A stretch of DNA of 64,000 nucleotides from the NCBI RefSeq assembly GCF_022605725.1, contig NC_065558.1, positions 5,518,001-5,582,000 on the forward strand. Direction: 5' to 3'. This stretch comes from Anthonomus grandis grandis (taxonomy: Eukaryota > Arthropoda > Insecta > Coleoptera > Curculionidae). A program made the position numbers and the translations under genes. Under the pieces are notes generated by a model, which worked only from the letters and a program-made list of their open reading frames with translations, searched no databases and had not been told where the DNA came from. Shown here in pieces: positions 39,901 to 51,870 of the stretch. Position 1 is the stretch's first letter, and each line of letters opens with the position of its first letter.

Positions 39901-42900
39901 TTTTCGAAACGTTTGAAATCATTTTCCATGCCTCTATTGATGTTAATTTTCCAGCTTTGACGTAATTTTTAGCCACTAAAAATATCGCCTCAAATTTAAA
40001 CACCTGTCTTTTCATTGTATTCCAGACATTTCAAATAATTTACCTTGAATTATGATATATGATATTACACTGATGTGAAGCCCTTGGTTTGTCTCTAAGA
40101 CAATACAAATGATGTCTGAAAATTCATGAAATGAACCTATGCTTGCCTAACATTTTTCCAGGTTATTTTTTATACTTTTAGAAATTTCAATTTATATTTT
40201 TCCAGCCAATTATATATTTCCCAGGGATTCACAAGTTTCGAGGCCATTTTTTTTCGCTTTCTTTGACACTCGATAATATGCCTAAAAATTCAAGTCATTT
40301 TTCTGAGTCCAATGTTTCCTTCTATTCCAGTCATTTAACGTAATTTTTTATGTCTCTCAGTCGCTTGAGATAATGCCTGTTCTTTACTTTTTAAATAATA
40401 TACGAATTTGAAGTAACTTTTTATATGGCTTGTATTGAAATCGATGTATCCCAGGTTTTCCAGTGATTTTCGAGGAATTTCGATGCAATTAATATTTCTC
40501 GAAAATGCCTGTGAATATTCCGAAAATTTCAAGTGAATATTCATTCTATTCTAATTTTTATGGTTTTCAGGGATTTCAAGTTAAATAAATTTTTTCCAGT
40601 CAGTTTCTATCTCCCGTTTTTTCTCTATCTTTGGCTTTTAAATATCTCCCTGAAAATTTGAATAATTTGTTCAAGCTTCTGAACACAGTGTCTTTCAGGC
40701 ATTGCGATGCAATTAATTTTTCATAGCTTCCAGCTATTTAAAATAATATTTCATTTTGTTCCAGGCATTTGTAGCATGTCTTTCGGTTACTAGAAATAAT
40801 ACCTGAAAATTAAGTAGATATTTTTCAATTGTACTTCAGATATTTCAAATAATTAACCTTGAATTGAAATTGATGTATTCCATATTTTCCACTGATTTGA
40901 AGCCCTTGGTCATTTCATAAAATGAACCTAATAATTCAATGCAATTAAAATTTCTCGAGAAAGTCTGTGAATATGCCTAACATTGTTCCAGGTTATCTCT
41001 TATACTTTAAGACATTTCAAGTTATTTATATTTTTCCAGTCAATTATATATTTTCCAGGGATTCACAAGTTTCGAGGTAATTTTTTTTCGCTTTCTTTGA
41101 CACTTCAGGATATGCCTGAAAATCCAAGTCATTTTTCCAATATTTCCTGCTATTCCAGTCATTTAACGTAATTTTGTATGTCTCTCAGTCGCTTGAAATA
41201 ATGGCTCTACCTTTATTTTCACGATACTCCAGGCTTTTTAAATAATATACAAATTTGAACTAACTTTATATGACATGTATTGGAATCGATGTATTCCACG
41301 TTTTCCAGTGATTTTCGAGGAATTTCAATGCAATTAATATTTCTCGAAAATGCCTGTGAATATTCAGAAAATTTCAAGTGAATATTCATTCTGTTATAAT
41401 TTTTATGGTTTTCAGGGATTTCAAGTTAGATATTTTTTTCTCCAGTCAGTTTCTATTTCCCATTTTTTCTCTATCTTTGACTTTTGAATACATCTCTGAA
41501 AATTTAAATAATTTGTTCAAGCTTCTGAACACAATGTCTTTCAGGCATTGCGATGCAATTAATTTTTCATAGCCTCCAGCTATTTAAAACAATATTTCAT
41601 TTTATTCTAGGCATTTGTAGTCTTTCAGTTACTAGATATAATACCTGAAAACTAAGTAGCTATTTTTCAACTGTACTCTAGACATTTCAAATAATTTACC
41701 TTGATATTTTATGCCGTGGATATAAATGATACTTGAATATCAACTGCCTAAGAAAATGTCTTATATTGATTTGCTTGAATCCTTGAAAATCAAGTTCAAT
41801 TCTTGCAGTGATTTGAAGCCTTTTTTTTTGTTTCTAAGTTATTAAGAAATGATGCCTGAAAATCAAATACCTGTAAGATCCCTCAGAATTTGATATTGAT
41901 AATGTAAATAAATTGTCTGAAAAATCAAGAACTTGTAAAAGTTGCAAGTGAATTTTCAAAGTTTTTCATTTCCAGTTATTTACTATGCTTTCCATGTCTC
42001 TGTTAGTAAGTAATTTTTCATAGTAGATTTACAGTACGGTTGGAAATGTATATAAATATAAATATTATTATGAGCGACTGAGCATGTGAAGCCCTTGAGA
42101 ATAATAAAAGGCACTATTTTATGGATTTCATAGATTTTTTCCGAGCCTGAAATCCTCTTGATCCAGTCCAATCATCTAGAAGAACTTGCCGATATTACAA
42201 TACATTGTAAAGTATCTATTGATTGAACCATACCTGAAAAAGCCAATTAACATTACGTAACAATGAGGCGCCTACAGTGCAAGAAAAAAATCCCTCCCAA
42301 CAACAATAACTTCGGTATATGTCATTTGAATTCCTGGGTGCATTGTTGCAGAGAAAGTAAATGGTGTGTATGTGTGGGCAGAAGGCGACGTCTTCAGTGT
42401 CGAAAAGGTGAATTACCAACATTTAATGCATTTTATGCAATACGCCTTTGCCACGTAACAACGTTCAGTTTCTTCTTTACAAGAAAATAGACAACCGTCG
42501 TATCCCTGAACCAAATGGCTCACGGTCACCCATTTTAATCCGCCATTCGACGTTAACAATAATTAGTTCCTCGTGTGGTTTCATTTATACGTACACAAGT
42601 GTCTCTTGATATTATTAAAACCAATTGGTGCCGGCACCCATTTAATATCAAAATTACAATACCACGAATAACTTAGGCGTGTCGACGGCATTCTTTCGCT
42701 CGGTACTGCTGCTGCGTAAATACGGAGGGAGACTCTGAAGGCTCTTAACTGCGATTTTGTTTGCTAATTTCAAAGTCGATCAGAAGAAACGTGTTGGCTT
42801 TTATTTTCAGTTTTTTTTTATAACAGAGGCTCTTCAGTAAGGGAATCACTAAGTGCACTTCTTGAAGAATCGAGAAAATCAAGATGTGACACGATAATGA

Positions 42901-43640
42901 TCTGAGAAGTATTGATTTGGCGCAGCATCGAATCAATACTAGAGACAATGTTCTGATTATTTTATTATTTTTTAGAAATTGGAAATCAGTTTTACATTTA
43001 CCAGGCATTTGACGTAATTTTGAGCCTTTGAAGAGTTGAGAATATTTATTTGCGTTTTCCAGGACTTCTAGAGATTTTTTCCTTTGTTCCAGACATCTAG
43101 AAGTATGTTTCAATAATTTTTAAGTTTTCCAGACGTATCTTAAGGCATTGAACTAAATTCTTAATTAGCCAGGGATTGAAAATATTTGTTTCCGCCAGAT
43201 TTCTTAGATAAAGTAAAAAAATAGGGTATTCAGGTATTAGGAGCAATTTTTCATTTCTCACAGGTATATTTGATTCAACCCATAACCTCTTTTTTCAGGT
43301 TCTTATTATTTGAATATAATTTAAAGAAATTGAAGTGCCTGGAAGATATAAAAATGTCGCCATGCATTTGGACCCTTTATTTATGTCTTCCAGGTACAGT
43401 TACACTCGGTTCAAAGGAAATTTTAAAAAATCTTAATTACAGGAAAAATCTGCCTTGGAAAAATGCCTTTTTTAGTTGTTACCAAACGAGCAAAGCTATA
43501 TTTAAATTTTGTCCAGGTTATCAGTATTGAAATAGAATTTAAAAAATCTGAACCTATTTTAATCCCTTCCAGGCAGTTGAGAATTTTTGATGATTTCCAG
43601 TATTTTTGAGTGGTATTTTTATATCTTCCATACATTTATC
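39900..43640. repeat. repeat field of TTCCAG(G)-centred units
   Basis: Nearly the whole stretch is built from diverged units of some 40-60 bp containing TTTTCCAG(G), a loosely kept CATTTxAAGT and T-rich spacers. It contains the ~0.8-kb duplication at 40025-41680. 42180-42720 is a less repetitive island with a Cys-rich 75-codon plus frame that I could not tie to a gene. Confidence 0.6.
40025..41680. repeat. two tandem copies of an ~0.8-kb repeat
   Basis: The word GA(C/T)ATTTCAAATAATT followed by ACCTTGA recurs at 40025, 40839 and 41681. The intervening 814 and 842 bp match along most of their length: CACAAGTTTCGAGG, CAGTCATTTAACGTAATTTT, CCAGTGATTTTCGAGGAATT, CTCGAAAATGCCTGTGAATA and GGCATTGCGATGCAATTAAT occur once in each. 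Copies differ by scattered substitutions and small indels, so the duplication is not recent. Confidence 0.8.
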
Positions 43641-43719
43641 GTCATTTCTATGTGTTTCAATGAGTGGAAATATATGTGGGACTTATAGTTTGACCAAACA
43701 TACGATATAGTGCTGCTTT

Positions 43720-44460
43720 ACTAAATTTTAAATCCTAAATCATTTAAGCTGCTTAATTTTGGCTAAAACGTACTCCGTAGACCAAATACCAAGTGAAACA
43801 GTGATTCTATATAATCTGCAAGCGATTCTTAGTAACTACATCTAAACACGAATCTATTTGCATATAAAATTCATTTTTGCACAACTTTTTGAAGTGATCT
43901 TTTTACGTGATCATTAAATCTTAGTTTTGAGTCAATGAAATTCCCCAACTTTTTAATACTTCCAGAAAAACTGAAATTTGCATTTTCTAACTTCATCCGG
44001 CACCTCCGTTTATTCAGATTTAGTCTCTTTGAATATTCGGATACTAACTTAAGATATTTATTAAGGAATTCTTCAATTTCTGCCAGATCATTATTAGATC
44101 AAAGTAATGCAGTAGCTGAGTATCGTCAGCATAAGATTGAATGTATGAATTCGCGGTTACTTCAAAAATGTCAAAGGTATAAATAGGATAGAGCTATTGT
44201 CAATATATGTGAGATATTTTTATGGTTTTTGCAAAAGAATAAAATTATTATTAATTCGAACTGAAAAATAACTTTTAAAAAGGGAGAGATGCATCAGCTT
44301 TGTATAAGGTAAGTTATGGTCGATAATACCAAAAGCCTCAGGGTAGTCCAAAGGCACAAATACGACCACCATGTTTTTATTTATAGCTTTAATTATATCA
44401 TCTGTCAGGTTCAGTAGAGGTTTAGTGATACTATGTTCGGATCTGAATTATTAGTTGGAT
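43720..44460 (-). mobile_element. non-LTR reverse transcriptase fragment, degraded
   Basis: Across changing minus-strand frames: LTDDIIKAINKNMVVVFV, DYPEAFGIIDHN (motif A, altered), then YADDTQLLHYFD (motif C with both Asp), then EFLNKYLKLVSEYSKRLN and LGNFIDSKLRFNDHVKRSL. The order is that of a Jockey/CR1-like RT from fingers to thumb. Frameshifts break it several times; the middle between motif A and YADD is shortened. Confidence 0.8.
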
Positions 44461-44464
44461 TGAT

Positions 44465-45070
44465 GCTAGGCAAATCCTTGTAGCTCCAATGGTTTTTGAG
44501 TTAAAAGCGATTTTGTCAGCCAAGGCTCGGACCCACAGCAATTTGTGAATTTTTGAATACCCCTTTACATTTTGGGGTATAACTCAAAAACTGCTTAAGA
44601 TAAATTAATAGTTTTTTCACGATAATGTAATGTATACTTTAAAGTTTAATTTGAGGTAGAGAGAGTAATTTTGGTTGGATACGCTTTCGCAGCTATTTTC
44701 TCTGGTAAAATATTTACTTCGTTAAGGATAATTTAAAAACTTTTATAGGGATTTCACAAAAAGTTGAAGCATTTTTTGCCGATCATTTTCATATGTAGGT
44801 CCCTTGTAGTTCCAAGCCTTCTCCAGTTATAGGCGATTGTTGTGAACCAAGGTCCTAGACCCAGAGCTAGATATTTGTAAGACTACGAATAATTTATTTA
44901 AATAACACAAAAACTGCTTAAAATAAGTAAACCATTAAAGCATTGGACTTGATTGAATTAAAAAAACCAGATTCACTTTCTGGTTCAACCATATTAAATT
45001 GAAATTTTAAATTATCTCTTAACTTATTAGAACTGTAAAATGCTTCAAGGCTTTCAAGGCCAGGATAATT
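44465..45070. other. intergenic, weak internal repeat
   Basis: AGCTCCAATGGTTTTTGAG...GCCAAGGCTCGGACCCACAG (from about 44480) and AGTTCCAAGCCTTCTCCAG...CCAAGGTCCTAGACCCAGAG (from about 44809), each followed by TTATxTAAxAACTCAAAAACTGCTTA-like sequence, form two units about 330 bp apart. No coding potential. Confidence 0.4.
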
Positions 45071-45199
45071 TAATGTGCTAGAGGTTTATTATGTTCTACA
45101 GGGCTCTTCAAATACTTGTATTAGGTTAAGCATAAGAACCCATAGTCCTATGGTTGGAACCTTTGGTATGATGCTTAAATTATGGGACAGTTTTACCAC

Positions 45200-45955
45200 T
45201 AACCAAAACTCTTTATTTTTAATCTCAACACGTGTTTCGCTGTTAGCATCTTCGGGAGAAGATTAAAACTAAACTAAGACTACTTACAGATCTCCTTATA
45301 TACTAATGATGTAACTAATAGAGCGGAAAATGCATTGAAGCATGGCCAGACAAAATTTAAACACTAATTAAACTATATAATTGACTATAAGGAACTGGAC
45401 CTTTATTCCTGTTAAGAATGTTTTTTTGATTTTTGAATATTGCTAAGCTTTCGTATGCACATGTAATTTTCTATTGTTATTAACTGGTTTTAGTAATTTT
45501 CAGTTGTATATTCCTACAAAGTGACCAGTATTTAAAACATGTTCAGCCACACCTAACTTTTCAACCCTTCCATATTTCACATGAGCTACATGTTCTTTAA
45601 ATCTGACATTAATTGATCTTCTGGTTTGTCCTATGCACTTTTTATCACAATCGTTGCAATTAATCTCATAGATCCCAGACTTTTCATTGGTCTTTATTTT
45701 ATCTTTTGGGTTTCCTAAAAGATTTCGTAACTTGGCCGAACTTTGATAGACCATTCTTAGACTTAAGTCTTTCAAAACTCTAACAAAGCCTCTTGTCAAG
45801 ATAGGATCGTATTCAAACAGTGACTTTAATACTTGGAATATAGAATATGTTGTATATGCGCGAAAAAAATTCTTGTTAAATTCTTGAAAGTTACGAAAAA
45901 AAAAAACGATTTTTAACAACAGATTCAGGATCGCTAAAGAATATGGGATCAAGAA
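45200..45955 (-). mobile_element. Penelope-like retroelement, 3' part with GIY-YIG domain
   Basis: Minus frame 45952-45500 (150 codons) carries the end of the reverse transcriptase and a GIY-YIG endonuclease: KSGIYEINCNDCDKKCIGQT (GIY kept; the YIG Tyr is Cys), RRSINVRFKEH and AEHVLNTGH. The Cys pair between GIY and YIG and the Arg/His/Glu context fit Penelope-like elements. The RT catalytic part is missing because the copy is cut at about 45955. Its 3' flank to about 45200 includes a hammerhead-like fold at 45215-45275. The frame is otherwise intact. Confidence 0.85.
45215..45275 (-). ncRNA. hammerhead-like fold at the 3' end of the Penelope-like element
   Basis: On the minus strand TTTTAATC...TC pairs with GAGATTAAAA (10-bp stem I with a 3-nt bulge). 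Inside are CCGAAGA (consensus CTGATGA, 5 of 7), a GCT/AGC hairpin, GAAA, CACGTG as a tight stem III, and UU. The architecture is right, but two core residues differ, so self-cleavage is doubtful. Hammerheads are established in the terminal repeats of Penelope-like elements, which supports the reading. Confidence 0.5.
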
Positions 45956-45959
45956 GTGT

Positions 45960-46170
45960 CGATGCAGATTCAGTAGCGACTAATCGCAATTAAATCGGCT
46001 GAAATATTGGCAGTCGACCAAGTTTCCGTTAAAGTAACAATGTCGAAATCATTCTCCTATACTAGATCCAAAAACTGGACCTTATTATTTACACCTTGTG
46101 AAAATAGATCTTAAATTTAAATGAGCAATGCCTAGAACATCTATCTTATTTCTATTAGTAATAGATATTT
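45960..46170 (-). mobile_element. non-LTR endonuclease N-terminal fragment
   Basis: Minus strand: DVLGIAHLNLRSIFTRC, then VQFLDLV, NDFDIVTLTETWSTANI and SADLIAI. This is the start of an APE-type endonuclease (HLNIRS... and the catalytic Glu in LTETW). It touches the Penelope-like element directly, so one inserted into or was joined with the other. Confidence 0.75.
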
Positions 46171-46624
46171 CTATAGTGTATATCCTAAGTATTATTTCTA
46201 GACGAACGTTTTAATGTCGTCCTAAGAGAGAACTTGAAATTTGTTGAAAGCTTCCTTTTTTAATACAGTTTAAGCGTTGTACAATTTTTCACCGCACCTA
46301 TGAATCCCTTGGAAACTAAACAAAATCTTTGTCGGCAATAAGATGAGCTGCTCGTCAGGATACAATAAATTATGAACACTATGGCAAAATCATTGATGAA
46401 AGTTTCATCTTATTTGAGAAATACGTAACTGAAGATGCGATTAGGCAATAAAAAAGATGTTTCGAATACAAATGAATCAACTCGGAGATGCATTCCTGTA
46501 TATAGATCCTTAGAATATTGAAGGGCTAAATACCTTTACTCTAATGAAGTATGTTAAAAAACGCATAAACGGTAATATTGTTTATAATTTATTTTTTTTA
46601 ATATTGTTTATATTTAATTTAATA

Positions 46625-47719
46625 TTGCTTATAAGGGGTCACACTTGGGTCCTCTGCTGTTTATCATTTTCCTGTATGATATAGAGCAATGTTTTTCACA
46701 CAGTAGCTATGTTTTATATGCAGATGATCTTAAAATCTCAAAAACTATTAATTCGGCTGCTGATTACTTTACTTTACAGTACGATTTATCTAATTTTATG
46801 AATTACTGTACTTTGAATAGACTTTTTGTCAATTTGGATAAATGTAATTGTATTTTGTTCTCTAAAAGGCCTGTTCCTCTGCAAGTTAAATGTGATCTTT
46901 ACCTAAATAATGTTAAGCTTAAATATTTGGATTATACTAAGGAACTTGGGGTGACATTGGATCCTAGGCTTTCGTTTGAAAAGCATCTTGAAAATATTGT
47001 ACAAAAGGCTCTTAAAAATCTTGGATTTGTTTTTCGAGCAACAAAAGGATTTAGCAACATAAATTCCTTAACAATTTTATTCAATAGTATAGTAAGACCT
47101 GTACTGGAATACGCAACAACAGTTTGGAATCCAATGTACGCCAATTATATTGGCCGACTAGAGAGTGTGCAGCGAAAATTTGTTAACACTTTAAATTATA
47201 GGTTTAACAGACGACGGCATTTCTTTAGTTATCATGATAATTTAAAATTTTATAATATGCAATCGTTGGAGGTCCGAAGAAGAAATTTTGATTTAATATT
47301 TATATACAAGGCCGTAAACAACTTTATTGATTCTTCATCTGTTTTAGAAAAACTCAATTTTAACATCAATCCTTACATCCTTCGTAATAGACAAACTTTT
47401 GTAGTGTCCAGGTATTTTTCCAATTACTTATCGAATTCTCCAATTATTAGATGTACCCGTATGTATAATAGTTTGGAGTTAAACCATCCTAATATTGACT
47501 TATTTTTTTTGAGCTTTGATGCCTTTAAACGACACCTAAGACGGATTCCTGATTAAACTACATAAGTAATTCTTTCTAGATTGTGATGTAATTTTAAGAA
47601 TTAATTCTCTGTAGTTGTAATTATTATTATATAGAACTTGTTTACTAATTTGTATTTGTGATATAACGTGCTTTCTTATTATTGGACAGCTGTGCCTGTC
47701 TGTTAGAAAGCCTTGACTG

Positions 47720-47754
<35 letters not shown>

Positions 47755-47755
47755 A
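46625..47755 (+). mobile_element. 5'-truncated non-LTR retrotransposon with intact RT end and (AAAT)n tail
   Basis: Homology starts abruptly in the motif B block (GSHLGPLLFIIFLYDI) and continues in one open frame to a stop at 47554-47556: VLYADDLKISK (motif C, both Asp), ELGVTLDPRLSFEKHLENIV, PVLEYATTVWNPMYANYIGR, and a C-terminal end HLRRIPD. A ~170-bp 3' UTR ends in TAAATAAATAAATAAATAAA. The 303-codon frame is undamaged, so this is one of the youngest insertions here, but it lacks endonuclease and half of the RT and cannot move on its own. Jockey/CR1-type; the clade is not certain. Confidence 0.9.
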
Positions 47756-47759
47756 AGCA

Positions 47760-49250
47760 TAATCTATTAATAATAAACATTTATCATGTAAATATTTTTT
47801 GACGACGTCAATGGTTAAGATTACTTGTGTCGGTGGAATCAACAATGCGATCGAGCGGCGTTGCGATGCTCTTGCATTTTTCTCCAATATACTTTATCTA
47901 CGCTCATTTAACTATGAATGTTGACTTCTTTATAGAATATCTTATCATATTTTATGAAAAAAAATGCTTTTCATATTTAATTAAAGAGGAATAGTATTGT
48001 TTTGTACCTGCTAAAATAAGTGACAAATTTTTCTGATATTATAAAGTGTATTTTCTTGCCATTTCTACATAGGCATTCAACATCATAGCATCAGAGATGT
48101 TGCAAGCAAACAAACTGTCCATAGTTCCACGGCAATGCTAATTCTACCCTTCAAGTGTAGAAATAAATGACACCTACGAAATTACGAAACAAAATTTAAT
48201 AGAATTTTGAAAATGAAATTTATGCATTAATATTAATTTGACATTAATTAAGCGTAAATCGTCCCTCAATTTTATATGTATGTACATTGTGTTCCAATTT
48301 GGTCATTGTATCTCGGTTATTTTTAAAGTTAGAACTTTGAGGTTTTCGCGAACCTGTACCACCTTTCACTTCTTTGAAAACTAATAATGCTGCAATTAGA
48401 ATTAAGGTAACTGGTTTTCACTCAGATACAGAAAAAAACAAAAAAATTCTTGTTAGGACAGTCACATGTTCACTTTTTAGGCAGTGGCATTTTGTATAAG
48501 ATTAAAAAAAGGTAAAAACTGGTTTGGATAGATATTTTTGCATAAAATGTATTTATTAAAAAATAAGCAAACTTATCATAAAGTAACCGTTAATAACTAG
48601 AGTTAATAAATATGTCTAAAAAATACATTTTAAAGGTACATACATTGTAAATAAGCTGTTAGATTTTGGATAGTGATAAACCAATGGGAAACCCGACAAA
48701 AAACCAAGCAAGTTACATTAAATATTGAATTATTCTTTTAATTTTACCTCTGAAAGGGGAAGCATATAAAGTTTTAAGTTCGACTGAGGACTGAATAAAG
48801 TGCTATCTGACACACGAAAAATTACAGGCAGATAAATCACGCGATAAAGAAGATCAGTTTTCAGGTATTGTTAATTTTTGGGAGAATACTTTAGTCGATT
48901 CTCACTTAAGAAAAAGTTGCTTAGGTGATCAAATGAAATTCATAAGAGATCGAAACATTTGAGGAGAATTTAGGAGAATACTTCAGACCTTGGGTTCTTA
49001 TGGGATGATGAAATGACTTACTTTCACGGGTACTGTAGTTAATACTAAACAAAAGTTGTAATTTAGATTATGTAATTATTTTACTACGATTCTTCAATAA
49101 ATAAATACGATTCCGTGAAGTGCATTTAATTACATTCCTTTAAATTACACAGGTCGGCATTTTTTACTATAAGTCCGGCACTGAGGTTGTTGCTACTACA
49201 AAAAAACGGGGAATTCCAGAGGAGAAATCTATTTCTCAAATTAATAATAA
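47760..49250. other. intergenic, no gene recognised
   Basis: No coding frame above background and no clear repeat. Confidence 0.4.
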
Positions 49251-49254
49251 TAAC

Positions 49255-51590
49255 AAAAAAACATTTATCAGTACATTTGTCTATGGTATATAAAAATATA
49301 AAGTTGTAACAAAGCAGTTATAAGCATTTTCCTTGTATTATTTCGAAAAGCATTTATAGATGGCGAGAGGTCCGGTATATGTTTATTCACACAAGTTGCA
49401 ATATTATAGGAAAAGCTGCGTTTAAAAATTTCTTTTGCGATGCCGTAGGATCTCCAGAGGATTTCGATGTCTTTTATTGACTCGGCTAGTAACAGCCCTG
49501 CACTTAATTCTATCCATGAGGTAGGGAGGATATTTATTTTTTAAGACTCTATAGCAAAACACAGTGTAATTTAATTCTCTTCTTTGTGCAAGTCCTTCAA
49601 TTTGTGTGATACCCCATGTGGTCTTCGTATTCCAAATATGTATCTCACACAAGCATTTTGACGTTTTTGCACACGCTTTTTGTCCCTATGATCAAGACAA
49701 GGACCATAAGCAGTATCACAGAAATTCAGATGTGAAAGAATCAGGGAATCACAGATCATCTTTCTTGTTACTACATTCAACACATATTTTTGGGAATAAA
49801 GGGATTTAATCATGGAATAACCTTTTTCAACTTTTTTGTTACATGGTGAGAAAATTTCAAGTCAATATCCATGTATACAGCAAGATTCCTACTCATGTTT
49901 TTAAATGAAATTGGTTCATTATTGATGTGCAACTGAATGCGATTAAAAAGGATTTGCTTTAAAGAGTATTTAGTAAATAACATAGCGACTTTCTCGGATT
50001 TAATGCCTTAAGGATTGGTCATGCAGCAATTTTAGATCTTCCTTTAAACAATGGTTGGTTTATTCAGGGTTAGAAGGATCAAAGAAAAAAATTAGCTGGG
50101 TGTCGTCAGCGTAAATATGATGTTTTGAATATTTTAAACACTTAACAAGTTGACACGTATAAATAGATCACAGAAGGGGATCCAAAATACTTGATGAAAT
50201 ACTCCCTTGAATGAAAGACTCCCAACCTCTGAATATTTGCCATTCAAACAAACCCTCTGTTTCCTATCAGTGGCAAAGCTTTTTATGAGATCCACTGCCT
50301 TAGTAGAAAATCCTACAAAACCAAGAATTGACAACAAGATCTCATGATTAAGCGTGTCGAAAGCCTTGCTGTAATCCAACATAATCAACACCTTCGACAT
50401 GCTTTCGTCCAAGGATCTGAAAATGTCACAATTATATTTGGAGCGAAAACCAGATTGTTTTATAGGAATTACAGAATTATTTGTCAAGAATATATTGATC
50501 TTGTGCCACTGGTGTTAACTTAGAGAAAACTGGCAAAATTGATATCGAGCGAATGTCGCTATAATCCTTAGGATTTTTTACTTTAGCTAACGGCAGAAAG
50601 CTTAGCTTGTTTCCAGAGGGTGGGAAATTGCCCAGTTAGTATAGAAGTATTAATTATATTGGTAATATGCGGTATAATAAATGGGCAGCAAAATATTATA
50701 AGTCGTACATTTAAATTATCGCGACCAGTTGCATTAGACCTGAGTTTACTCAAAATAATCATAATGTCGATCTGTGATACCGGAGCTAAATTAAATGAAT
50801 TCTTTATTAACCTGTTATGTCGCTAATCATTTAAAAGTCCAAGATCAGTGTTAAAGGAGATTCCGTTTTGTGTAAAGTGAGAGTTTATATGGTTGACATT
50901 TCTAAGGTTTCCAGGAATGAAAGAACTTTTTGATTTACAAAATCCGATTTTTTTCAAATTATTCCATTTTTCTTTGATATTACTGTTTCTTAGTTTAAAG
51001 TTTAAATAAGCCTTTTTTTAGGTCTAGTAGCTGTAATGGTGTAGTTTCGTAGTTGTTTGTAATATGTGCAGTAAACAGGATTTTTAGTTTGTCGAAATCT
51101 TTTTAGGGCTTTATTACGCAGTTTAATCAAAAGTTCAATCAAATCATCTCTTATCTTTTATATTTCTTACTGGTGTGTGACGATCAAAAAGCTGAAGAAT
51201 ATTTCAGGTGAAGAAACTAACTTTATCGTTAACATTTTCCAAGTTAAATAGTATATTCCAGTTAATGTGCCTTAAGTCGTATTGAAAACTGTCATTATCA
51301 ATAGTTTTAATATCATGGTAGCTAAAATTGTTGTAGGGCAGTTTATCCAATTTATCAAAATGTAAAGTGCAATAAATTAGAAAGTGGTCAGATACATTTG
51401 GGTCTCTATTTCTTACATTTGTAACGTTTTCATGATTATAAAAAATCAGGTCTATTATAGAAGAGCTGTTTGCATTGATTCGGGTTGCTTCAGTAATTAA
51501 CTGAGAAAAATTAAAACTTTCTGTCACATTAATAAGTGCAGCACTTAGTCGACTGGATTGATTGTTCATATTAACAATATTCAATCAAAT
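49255..51590 (-). mobile_element. near-complete but broken Jockey-like retrotransposon ORF2
   Basis: Reading down the minus strand: endonuclease end (51584-51204) with NFSQLITEATRINANSSSII, DLIFYNHE and the NVSDHFLIYCTL block; a linker region; reverse transcriptase (50487-50134) with IKQSGFRSKYNCD, IMLDYSKAFDTLNHEILL and a damaged motif B; then after frameshifts the C-terminal part (49813-49422) with VTRKMICDSLILSHLNFCDT, RVQKRQNACVRYIFGIRR and YRVLKNKYPPYL. Domain order is right for one element of about 2.3 kb. At least three frameshifts separate the blocks, and the YADD region is degraded to a relic near 50100. The 3' end is around 49255. Confidence 0.85.
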
Positions 51591-51599
51591 ATTTTAAAT

Positions 51600-51870
51600 T
51601 AATTTCTTTGATGTTTCAATCATTTTGGGGTAATTTTTTATTTTATTTCAGGCATTCCTGAGTCTTTGAAATTATTTCTTTTTTTCGTTTTATTTTAGCT
51701 GTTGACCAATTCCAACTTTACTTAAGGCATTGAAAAACATTTAAATTCTTGCTTTCTATTTTGGTTTTTTTTGGTCTTTCCAAGTAATTTATTTAATATT
51801 TCAGGCATGTGGTGTTATTTTTAATTTCATGATATTTAATATATTGAAAGCAATTTTTATACTATACCAT
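51600..51870. repeat. short CCAG/CAGGCAT-type repeats
   Basis: Units such as TTTTATTTCAGGCATTCCTG, TTTATTTTAGCTGTTGACC and AATATTTCAGGCATGTGG follow one another and match the unit of the 63-64 kb array. Confidence 0.45.

Noticed and set aside
42263..42490. 75-codon Cys/Arg-rich plus frame in an island between repeats
   Set aside because: Starts CRRLQC-like words resemble nothing known, there is no signal peptide, and the opposite strand is equally open; chance frame is likelier.
43935..44186. 83-codon plus frame
   Set aside because: It is antisense to a clearly recognisable reverse transcriptase relic on the minus strand.
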